Source: Drosophila pseudoobscura | Taxonomy: Eukaryota; Arthropoda; Insecta; Diptera; Drosophilidae | Reading direction: 5' to 3' | Length of the DNA: 64,000 nucleotides | Assembly: GCF_009870125.1 (NCBI RefSeq) | Contig: NC_046679.1 | Coordinates: 3,410,001-3,474,000 of the forward strand | Shown: positions 21,824 through 33,800 of the stretch, one piece after another | How positions within the stretch are numbered: position 1 is the stretch's first letter | Layout of the letters: each line of letters opens with the position of its first letter | Position numbers and translations under genes: made by a program | The notes under the pieces: generated by a model | Seen by the model: only the letters and a program-made list of their open reading frames with translations | Database searches by the model: none | Told to the model about the DNA's origin: nothing

Positions 21824-24800
21824 CTGGAATATTTGCATCAGATTTATGTTAAATATATTTTAAGAATAGTAATATGACAATATGTGTGGTTTATATACGA
21901 TTACGAGTTATATATATATATATTGATATATGTTGTATATTGTATATGGAAAGGTGTGCAGGTGTGTTTTTTTATAGCAGTTAAGTGTTTTGTGGATCGA
22001 AACTTACGACACCAAAAGGTATCACACACAAGAATAAGCTCTGGAATGGTGTTTTTTTTGGGGGGAGGGTTGGGTGGTTTGGTCAGAATGCCGTGACCCT
22101 ACTAACTAATGACCTAACGACCTTAAAAATGACACTGAGGTAAATATAACAGCATCCAACAAACATAATTATCCAAGAATTGCACTAGCCGACTGGGGGC
22201 ATAAGTATTCATACACATTTACATATACATCTTCGTATCTGTCGTATGTATATGTAAGAAAAAATTCGTTAAACATAAAAAAAATGTGAGGGAGAAACCT
22301 ACAACCTAACGTTTGGGGGGGTGGTAATGGGGGGTGGGGGGGTCTAAAGCTAATGCCTACTGCTAACTGCTGCTGCCTTTCAGATACTGGGAATGTCTGT
22401 GCGTGAAACTTGTGCGAACTTTCAGTTGATCGGAATGGGAGTGGACCGTGGGCTCATGGATCGTGCGGGTTGTGTGTGAGGCAAGAACTTGACTAGAAAT
22501 TTCGCTATAAGTTGGATGCATTTATTGGGAATATCATATACAGAATGTTGAACGGAATGCTTCGAATGCAGCAGATCTCCTGAGAGTCTGCCCTACGATG
22601 AGTCTACTGGAATGACGCTATGTCTAATGGATCTGATCTATGGCTAAAGCGCAGAGTATGGGATACGAGTGCGATGTGGGGGGCGGAGCGGGGCGGGGTG
22701 GGTTAACTCTTTCGGCTTTTCCTTCTTTTGGCTTCTGGCGTGTGCTAGGGATCGGGCGGGTGGGGCAGGAGGAGCTCGGGGTTCGGTAAATAGAGTTGCG
22801 GCGTTGTTGCTGTAGTTTCTGGTAGGTTGTTTTTGCGTTTTGCATTTAGTAGGGGTAATAGTAATGGCGCCCACCTAGAATTGCGCCGATGATCATCTCG
22901 GGCACCTCCACGTTCTTCGAGTCCTTGGAACTCAGGTCCCCGGGTGTGGGGCTCTTGCTGAGGCCGCCCAGCTGGGCGCTGTTCGCCGCTCCCGTGGCGG
23001 CTGTCAGCCCGAAGCTGTTGTTGTTCAGCGAGACGGGCGTGGCCGGCGCCGTGGCGGAGCCCAGATGGCGGAATGGATCGAATTGGACCGCGGCGGCGTC
23101 CAGCTGCGACTGTGTCGGCCGGCTGGCGGCTGCGGCAGCCGCTGCTGCAGCGGCATACTGCTCCAGATTCACCTGGCCGACAGCGCCAAACACATTGCTG
23201 GCGTTGGCCGCATTGGCGGCCGCCGTCTGCTGGTCCAGCGTCGTCACGCCCAGGAAATTGCCCAGCGTCGAGTGAGCACCGTTGGTGTGGGGCACGCCCA
23301 CGCCCATGCCGAGGACTCCGTACTTGGCCAGGACGCCCAGGGCGTTGCAGACTTCAGTGGTGACGGTCTCCGAGTAGCCAGAGCCGCGCATGGCAACCTG
23401 CAAGGGGGAAGCCCGAGAAAATCGTTGGTTAGTCATCTGCCAGAGCTGGGAACGCCACTGATCATCAGTAATCACCAGCGGATGGGACCGAACCTTAATA
23501 TGCTCGAGCAGTTGGTTGGCAACCGCCAGGTTGGGCGCCGGGTTGGGGGCGCCCAGGTTGATGGACAAGTTGATGCCGGTGCCGTTGACTAGCAGACTGG
23601 CCGCCGAGTTGGCGCCACCGATGGAGGTGCCCAGCGTCGAGTTGAGCGATGCGGTGCTCGAGTTGATGGCATTCTGATTGGTGGCGTACGGGGAGCCGGT
23701 CGGATTGAAGTTGGCCACCGGCCCGCTGACGTCCGCGTAGGAGACATTCAGGCAGGTGCCCGACTGCGGGTCCTCGACGATCTTCGAGAGGATCATCTTG
23801 CAGGCGTTCTTGTTGTTCTCCTTGTCGCCAATGATGGTGATGCAGCGCTCCTGCAGCGAGACATCCTTGGGCTTCTGCGAGATCTGAACGTAGGAGCCGC
23901 TGTCCTCCTTGATCTGTTTGATGAAGGCACCGCCCTTGCCGATGATCATGCCGGCTGTGGAGTTGGGCACCAGGATCTTGACCTGCTTGTCCCGCTCCTG
24001 GGTCTGTTTCGACTCGGCATCGATGATCTTTGTGGTCAGGTCGGGCTTCTCGCGGATTTTGTCCATGATAAAGTCCAGCACGACCATGATGGCCTCCGTG
24101 GATCCAGTGATCAGGCAGACGCGTTCAGTGGTGCCTAAAAAGCCGAAGATACGATCGGTTCAGTGGGAGGTTCATGGGGCGTTTAGCATGGAGAGACGGG
24201 ACTCACCTGGATAGAAGTCATGCGACTTGGACATTTTTACTCTAGCACCCGTGTCCTTCTGCAGGGAGGCGATCGTCTCGCCTCCTTTGCCGATGATGGC
24301 CCCAGAGGCCACCGCGGGCACCAGTATTTTCATGTGATACGTTGTCTCGCCTGCAATCAAAGAATCGAAACGGGGTTCACAGAGCGACCAATGGTTGTTG
24401 GGGGAGGTAGAAGGGGGGTTATAGATTAGGGGTTCGGGTTCTGGTTCTGGTTAGTCGGGTTAGGGCACAGGGCACTTGAGGGGCTGGGGCGGCTCTGGCT
24501 GTTGCTCTTTGCTGTTGCTGTTTGGGTTAGTTTCTTCTATGTTCTTTTAGCTACAAATTATAAACAAATAATAACAGCTCTCTTTCAGCGACGATCGTTT
24601 GTTCGTTCGGCGGGGCGCTCGCAACGATACGACGGCGATTCGTTCTTCAGTTTCGGTTTTTGGTTAGTTTTTGTTTTAGTTTTAGCTTTTCTTTTGTTTG
24701 TTTGGTTATTGGTTATTGAAATTAAATTTTGGTTTAGTTTTTAGTTGAATTTTTTGTTTGGTTTTCTTTTTTTTGTTATTTGCTGTGTGGCTATGGCTAT

Positions 24801-27800
24801 GGCTATGGGCGGGTTTTGGTTATGGTGGTGCAGGCGGTGTGGTTCGACTGTGGGGTCTGTTGGGTGGCTGTTGTGGTACGATTTGTGGTTTGTGGCAGGC
24901 CATGAGACGCTCGTGATGAGATGCAACGGACAGAATGCGCTGGCGACACACATGAACACGAAACACATGAGTGAACCGCTTACTTCCTCCACTAGACCGG
25001 ACCGGACCGGACCGGACCGGACCGGACCGGATCGGATCGGACGGGACGGACGCAGGTCATCCGAGTGGCAATCGTAATCGTAATGGCAATGGTACTGGTA
25101 CTAGCCCCAAAAAAAAAGAAACCTCTTACAACCACAATTTTGTGCTGGCTAAAAAGTTGGTCAAGGGTTCGGAGGTTAATGTTCGTTGGGTCAAAGTCGG
25201 TTTTCGTTTTTTCTCAGTCGTTTTGAAAGTCAAGCTCAAAGCAGATAAACAGAGATACAGAGATACAACGAAACGGTACAGATAGCATTGATTCTACGCT
25301 CTTTAGTGGTTTAGAATTAATCGCTTTAATTAGTTGATCATTTGGCTAGACAAAGATGGCTTTAATGGTATTTAATGAAAGTGTGAGAAAGCTTACCATG
25401 ATGAATATGATTATTGTTATTATTTTCAATTTCAACCTCAATTCCAGAACAAACTGACTCACCTGAAATGGCAAAGAGAAGAACGAGAATAGAGGTTTAT
25501 ATTTAGCCGAATATGCTGCTTGCTTATAAATACACATTTACTACGTAACAATAGCAATAACAATAACAATTGGATGATGTAAGGCAGTGGAAGGAATGAG
25601 CGAAAATGTCAGATGGGGGTTTACAGTGGATACCCTTCCCAGAAGAAGATACAGCGAGTAGAACAGCTCAAAGTCCTAGACTCAATGACAAGATCATTGA
25701 TGGGAGTAAATGAAAACATATGCCCCGCCCCATTGTCAAAGCCAGGAAGGGCATTGTAGACGCCACAACAAGATGATGTATGAGGCATATGTCGCACAGT
25801 GGATACCCCTGCCATAGCCTAGAAGAACAGCTAGTCACTCAAGGTTTCCTCCACCAGCCAGTGGCCACTGTAGAGAGGGCATCACACAGACTGAAGTCGC
25901 CTGCCAGGGCCGCGCCAGTAAACAAACAAACAAATTTCAATTAATAAATAAAATGTGTCAAGCGGAGACGCTCTATTGCACAAACGACCATGCGGCGGCG
26001 TGGCAGCGTTACAGATCTAAGCGCGTTGCACCTGACTGGCGCTGGCGCTGCCACAGCCGTCTGTCCGCCTTACTCGACTTGACTCGACTCGACTTGAGGC
26101 AGGCAACCCAAGACTGTGACACCGACGCGCCACCGCTGTCGCTGCCACTTGCCACTTGGCACTCGTTTTGTTTAAATTTAGCTTCTCTTTCGCTCGCCCT
26201 TCCATCCCACCCCCCAGATCCCAGATCCCACCGCATAGATATGCTGAAATGTGTGCCAGTCGTCGACGTCCTCGTCGTCTTGGTCTTATTGCCACTCAGA
26301 GGCAGAGCACAGAGTGGACGGGGGCAAAGTGTCCTTCAAAAGTATTTCTCTAATTAGATGCAACACACATGGTGTCGCCGCGCACAAGCGATGACATTGC
26401 AGTGGGGGCGGGGGCGGGGGCGGGACAGGGGGAAGGGTGTATCGGGGACCGTTTGCAAGCATGTGTGAAAATGCGATTTGCAAAGGAATTTGCAAGGCGA
26501 AAACAAAAGCGAAATGAGCGGAGAGGCAGAGCAGAAGAGCTGCAAGCCACAGCCCACATATTTAACACCACGCCCACAGTTTGGCCAATTTCAAAATGCT
26601 TTAAAATAATTGAAATAGCTTCAACCGGCAATGGTTGGCCTGGTTGGCCTGTTTGCCTTTTTGCCGGATGCATCTGTCAGATATCTATCAAATGTGGATA
26701 ACCGCAAAAACAAAGGAGAAATAAATAAAATTTGGCTGCAATCTGCACAGTAAATATTGCAGGGGCAGAGCCCGCAAAGTTGCCCATTTACTTAGGGGTT
26801 TTTATGGGCCACCCAGGACCTACCTACCGCCAGGGGGCACGCAGCGAGGCTGCTGTGGCTCTGCCTCTGCCTCTGGCTGTTGACACTGAGCTGCAGCTTA
26901 AATTATGTGACTGCCATAAATAACACTTGCAGCACGTTGGCCAGACCGCCCAGAGGGCTGCACTGCTTGTGGCATACAAGTGGGCGTTGCACAGGCAGGG
27001 TGGCCGGGTGGCAGGCAGACTGGAGACTAATTTCATATGCATTGTGTGCAGGATTGGTTGTGGAAAACTCGGAAAACTAGGCTAACGACAAGCTGGCACA
27101 CTCGCCGTCTCTCTGGTCCTTCTCCCCTCTCCTTTTTCCCCCGGGAAAACCAAAACGAATGCAATGAAAAATAGAAACACCTCCGTGCAGCAATCTGCAG
27201 CACGCAAATCGCTGAAGCAGAGTTCGTTGCAGCCAAGTGGTTGTCGCGTACCACGCGACGTATGTGTAATGTGGCCAAATGTGACACGCGAACAAATGCC
27301 CGGACTACACGGCATTCATTAGGCCACAGCCGCGGGAGGGAGCCGGGCTTATGTCCACTTAAGGGCATGTCCATGCTAAGCAGAATAGGATGTTTACCAT
27401 CGATAGGAAAACAGATGTCAAGAAATGCAGGCAAAGCCGTAATCAATGGATATTTAACACTCTTTAAAATCCCTGCAGTGGCTTTGCAACCTCCTCCTTT
27501 CTCCTTTCCCCTTTCCCTTCCGTAACCCATTTCGTGTCTCTCCTAAAATACGAGCGGAATATACATATGTCATGCCGTAATATTTATGCAACACCCATGA
27601 ATCACTAGGGCCCCCCGCAGACCCACGGAAAGCACATGTGTACCTACATAAAAGTGGAAAGCAAATTTTTAGATGGACGCCCACATTAAAGCGTACGATT
27701 AGCATATGATGGGATTTCTTATATAGTCGATTGTGGCGGTGGCTGCTGGTTTCGATTTGTTTCGGTTTTTTGTTGCTCAGTTTTCGATGAGTGTTTTGTT

Positions 27801-30800
27801 GGTTTTTGGTTTTGGTTTGGTTTTACTTTGTGTTTGTGTTTGCGGGATGTGTGCTGTGCTGTGCTGGATGTTGGGTGATCTTTTGGATTAATTTTCTCAA
27901 CAAGAAATACTGTCAACTGGCAATGTTAATGGATAATTCGTTTATAGCTAGGAGCTTCCTGGGGTCGCCGTTGGATTTGTTTGATTTCTGGGGCGCTTCT
28001 TTGTATTTATTCTTTTTTCTGGTTTTTTGTGGATCTTTTTTTTTTGGCTGCTGGCGGCATTTTCTGAATGAGGCGACGTGGTGATTGATGCTGTTGCTGT
28101 TTGTTGGTTTGTTGTAGCGATGTAGCTCGATAGTTATAGTAGTTATATATGTACATATATATATACAATATATACGATTGATAGACGATCATATATAGAT
28201 AGGAGAAGTGGTGTTCATTTTGACGAGTATGTAGGGTGTAGTATAGGAAGTTGTGCGCAACTTTTCTGATTGTTTCAATGCTGTTGATGTTGATTGCTTT
28301 GTTTCTTAGGTCACACTCACCGTAGCACCAACAGGAGGCAGTCTTATAGTTGCCCAGTGGCAATGCTTGCTGCTGGGATGTGGATGCCGCTGCTGTGGCA
28401 GCAACTGATGCCGATGCTGATACCGATACCGAGCCCAGTGCTAGGGCTGTGGCTGTGGCTGTCGCTAAGGCTGTGACTGACGTCGCCCCCGTCGTGTCGG
28501 GCGGCGTATTGGCACCTGGCGTCGCATTCGGTGAACCATTCTCACTCAGCGGCGACTGTTGCAGCTCCATCTGATGGTGTTGAATATTGTATTGGGGATT
28601 AGCTTGTAGCTTCTTATGGTAGCTATGAACGGCTGATGAGTATGCTGCTGTGATATTGCTATTGCAGATGCTGATGCCGCTTGTGCTGGTGCTGCTGCTG
28701 CCGCTGGAGTAGGAGTTGGAGTTGGAGTTGGTGCTGCCACCACTACCACCGCCACCGCCACCGCTGGCCAGCGAATGTGTGGATGAGGGCGACGACGACG
28801 TGTTTGTGGAATGTCGTGGCTGATAGTTACTAGCTAATTGCGGCATATGTGTGGGCGTTAATAGCTGATATTGGAATATGAAATGTTCTTGTTCTTGTTC
28901 TTGTTGTTGCTGCTGGAGTTGTTGTTGCCTCTGGAGTTCTTGCCTCTGATTCTCTTGCTCTTGCGACATCGATTCAATCGCATACTGCTGTATCAGCTGC
29001 TCGGCGGCCCTGTCCATGGCCGTCTTCATGGTCGTAATACTATCCATTGCGGGGATTATGTGGCTATCACCACTTTTCACCCTTTGTGCCGCTGGAAATG
29101 TTCTCCCCTTCCCGTTCAGTCTTCGCTTTGCCTCTATGACGGAATTGATTTGTTCTCTCTCTTTTTATTTTATTTCTTTCTTTTTATTGTTATTTTTTTA
29201 ATGATTTATCTTGGTTTTTTTGTGTTTATCGGTTTTTGTGTGTGCACTTGTTCACTCGTTGAAGTTTTTTGCATCGGTTGCTCTGTTTTTTTTTTTGTTT
29301 TGCTTTCAATTAAACTCTACGCGATTTTCCAATTATAAAACTTGTTCAATAAACGAAAAGAAAAAGAAATGGAAAATTGGTATAAATTAGGGCATTCTTT
29401 CAAAGAACAGTTTTTGGTCACACTAAATCATACACCACACAGGCACACACACAAGCATACGCACACACACACACGCATAGATGAAAGCAGAGTGCCAGAG
29501 AGGGAGAGAGAGCTTGAGATTAGGGACGCTGGTTTCTGGTCAGTGTGACCTTGCTATTCATTTATTACGGTCTTATCTCTTCCTCTCGCTCTCTCTCACT
29601 CCATGGATATTCCTATTAAATTTTAATTGTTAGACGATTCAAGTGTTGTGGCTCTTTGTGCAGTTTCTTGCTTTACTTTTTTTTCTTTTCTTTTTTTTTT
29701 TTTGGGGATAATGCTCTTCATGATGATGCGGTGGTTTTAGGTTTTTACATATAGAAATAGAGCGAAAGACAGAGAGAGAGAGAGAGCGAGAGATCGGGTG
29801 GAAAGAGTGGTGACATCGGCAGTGGTTTTTAGTAGATTTCCTTATGGATTGGTTTTGGTTTGGTGGTTTTTGGATTCGACTGATTCGCTGAGTTCGATTT
29901 TTGATTAGCGGTGGTGTTGGTTGGTGGTGGCATGACGATTGATTTCTTTTTAGTTCTGTTCTGTTGGTGCGTGGCGTGGCATTTGGCTTGTTCATTTTGT
30001 TGTTTTCTTGATGGTTTCGGTTACATATACATATATTGTTTTTTGTAGGCGACAACGATAAGAACAACAACAATTACGAGTACGATGCGAGATAGTATTC
30101 TTTTGATGTATATAGAATATAGTATACGATAGATGCGCAAGTAGGAGACAGACAGACAGAGAGCAAGAGGGAGAGATATGTGATAAGAGATAAATAGATT
30201 GATCTTTTTGCTAGGAAAGCGGCAGCAGCAGCAGCAGCAGGTTTACAGCAAAGGTATTCGATTGTAGTTGATTGAAGTGCTCAAACGATCGGCTGGTTGA
30301 TTGATTGGTTGATTGATTGTCATTGGTATGATTACATCTGCTTAACAGCGCTCTGGGATGATACAATGACAACTATCGACTCGGAGGATATCCTTCAAAT
30401 TTGAACAATAATATACGAGTATGTACATATAGATTTCGATTTGGAAGTACGAGTATGCATGGTGCTATGGCGAGATAGATAGGGTTTATGTCCATGTACA
30501 ATACTATGGTTTATTGTTAATGACGATAGAGTTACACAACATCCAAATAAAATGCTATGGAGGACAAGAGTTTACCATTCAGCAGTAGAGTTAGAGTTGA
30601 GTTCAGTGGAGTTGGAGTAGGAGTAGGAGATGCCGATGTCGAGGATCGGTGCTGTTGGTGTTGCTGTTTCGAGATGCTGTCGGAGGAGGTGGAGTCGTTT
30701 CTACTCGTAATACTTGATGCTTGTTTCGGGCTCGATGGCAGGACGGCGATCATTTGAGATGCTTTTGCTTTTGCTATTGCTTTCGATTGATGCTGCGTCG

Positions 30801-33800
30801 CATGGAGTTGCATTTGATTTTGTTTGCTTTTCAGTCGTTTAAATGTTCATTGGTTTTGGATTATGAATTATTCATCCTTTGCGTAGTTTTATCACAATTT
30901 AAATATACATGTATTTTGGGGCTTTTATGTCCTTTTGCTTTTGTTTACTGAATTTATCACATTTGAGTTGAGTTCAGCTGAGAGTTTTTTGTTGCTTTTC
31001 TGTTTGTTTGTCATTAGTTTTGTGGGAATGCTGCTGCTTTTGGAGGATATTAGAGTGGATTTTTGTGGTTTATTACATAAGTCGGGCTTTTCGCTGCTAA
31101 TCGCACGCCCAACGTCGGCGTCCAGTCGGTCACTGGCGAATGTTCGTGGGTGGGACGGGCACACAACAACAAAAACAACTGTTCGTGCTCATTGGAGGAG
31201 AGTGTTCTGGTTTTTTTTTCTTTTCTATTATATATATATTCGAAATTGGTTGTGTGTGGTGTGTGTGTTGTGGCATGCAGCACATCAATTTATGGCTTTA
31301 TATATTCGTGTGCTCGCATTATCTATAATTATATTTGCGCTATGGTCTCCGACTCGATAATTACAAGCACATTTATATGCATGGACGGCAATGAATAAAA
31401 AACCAAACGAAAAATAAACAAAAAATCAAAAACAGAATCATATGCAGTGGGTAATATAATAGTAATCGCAATGGGGGTAACAAATAGTACGAGTATCATG
31501 GTCATCGAAAGCGTTTTAATTGATGGAACAGCGGAAGCCCCTCCCCCCTCCCCCACCCCCTGCCACTGCCCCATTGATAAGCCAGAAGCTGAAAATGATT
31601 CGAGTATGAGCATGAGAGTGTGTGTGTGATAGATCGGAAATGGATAGGAGAATATACTCTATCACTCTGTGACTCTGCCTAACAATTACCAATCGATTAA
31701 ACAAGAACTGCTTTTGGGCCAAATCAAAGCTATCCAAAAAACCTTGGACTCTGTTCGAAATCCGCCACACACACCACACATCCATTAAACGGAATGTGTG
31801 GCAAGGTATTGCCAAACCAAGCATGAATGCGGCATTTGGGTGGACATTATTAAATAGCAGCAATTTCGAGAAATTAGTAGAAAATTTTAAATTGAGAAAT
31901 TATTAAAACGGAATTCAACAAAAAAAAACAATATGCAAAGCCAACTGTGGGCGTAACACAGCCATGAGATCATCGCAGAGTGGAAAACCCTTTCTGAGAT
32001 GTCGGAGATTGATTTATTGTGCGCTGCTGTTCCCGCCATTGAGAAGTCTCGACAGAAAAATATGATTTGAAATGCGGGCTCAATGGGCAACAAAAAAAGC
32101 ACCTGCCATAGCCAGAGCCAGTGCCAGTGCCAGTGCCAGAGCCAGAGTGTGTTGCCAAATGGCAGGCAAAATTAACAACTGGTTGGCAATAGCCAAAACG
32201 CCGATTACACAATGAAGCTGGGGGCCAATGGCAGCAGGCAGCCAGCGACTGGGGCTGAGGCTGAGGCTGAGCTCCACAGAGATGCTCTGCGGCAATATGT
32301 TTTGCCTGTGGTTTTGTGGCACGCATAAATAACACATTTCTCGAGACATTTTTGCGCCAAATGGCAAACAGACAAAAGACACAGAGGACTGGCCGAGAAA
32401 AATAAAAGTAAAACGCCTCTAGAGCGTTTCTTTTTCATTTTATTTCTATCTTTCGGTTTGTTGTCTTTTCGTATTTCGCTTTTCAGGAAGGGGGGGCTAC
32501 GGGTTACCTTACCGAAAGGTAGCACCGAGAAGCAACGTGAGCACATTTTTTTTTGTGCTTTTTTTTGTTGCTTTTTTTTGGGCATTGCTATGTGGGGGTT
32601 TTTTGGCTCATACTCGTATGTGAGTGAATGAGTGAGTGTCTCAACTTATTTTTGGCTTTTTCATGCACGCACACACACACACACACACCACACACACAGA
32701 CAGAGAGCGAGACATGTTTGCCCACATTCAAATCACTTTTCAAGGTTACATTTGCTTCCCGCATTTCAGCCTCAAATCAAGCCGAGATTTTATATAGTTT
32801 TTTTTCTGTTTTGTTTTTTTGGCTTGGTTTGGCCTAAGTACCGAGCACACACACACACACACACACACTCGGGCAGTCAGGCGGCCTGACAACGCGACTC
32901 TTGAATTAATTATAGTGGACATTCGCTTCGAATTGATTTCAAGAATCCACTGATAAAGCCCCCCGAACCAGGTCGGGCTCTGCTGAGGTCAAACTTCATG
33001 TTGGGCTGTCGTCTGTCGTCTGTCGTTGGTCGTTCGTTGATCGTTGTCCAAGGCATTCGCTTTGGTTTAGTTTTCAGTGTTTCAGAGTTTCAGTTTTGTG
33101 ACTCTGAATAATCATTATTTTGCCTGACATTGAACTGAATTCGTGGCTCTGCGCTGCTCTCTGTGTGTGTGTGTGTGTGTGTGGGCTTACAAAATCAAAT
33201 ATTTATGGAAAAGTATTTCCAATTGGAGTCTCAAATCGAATCACAACTGGAATGTTTTCGCAGGCGAGATAATAATAAAAATAGAGAGAACCCACCAAAC
33301 GGTGGTGCTGGCCTTGAAATACTAGATAAACCGAGTTGACAGCCAGTTAATTGTCGCTGGAGTGTGTGTGTTTGTGTGTGTGTTGCCTAATATTCATATT
33401 GGAATATTACGCATACGCAGCGGTGTGTCTCCGTGCGGAGAGCAGTGTTTTTAAGCCGTTTAAAGCGGGGCAGATAAACCCCATAATCATAATTATTCGT
33501 AGAGTTTTTCATTGCATTGCAGCACACGTTAATTGCCAAGGTCAACAAGAAAGCACAGGCACACAGATAGAGAGAGACACATGGGGAAGATATGTAGATA
33601 CAAAGATACGGGGCAGATATGGAAGATACAAGGGAAAAACTTATGACCAAATTGCACTTAACACATACAGAAACTCTGCTGTAATTGAAACGATGGCGTC
33701 AGTGGCTGCTGCTGCTGTTGGAGGAGGTGGCTCTCCTGCGGCTGATGCTGCTGCTGCTGCATCATTGTGGGGGTGGTGGGTGTCGTTGTTCTGGCAAACA

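Larger units (their letters stand above)
24351..28320 (-). other. ps: ps intron 5' of KH1
   Basis: About 4 kb. Apart from the 66-nt cassette and the (ACCGG)n run it holds a repeated 13-mer ACAGTGGATACCC at about 25623 and 25796 and a plus-strand G-run block at 26403..26432. I see no nested gene; open frames on either strand are short and of low complexity. Confidence 0.7.

Noticed and set aside
23065-23592. Antisense frames over the pasilla KH2 linker
   Set aside because: Reverse reading of the GC-rich Ala/Asn/Gly linker codons.
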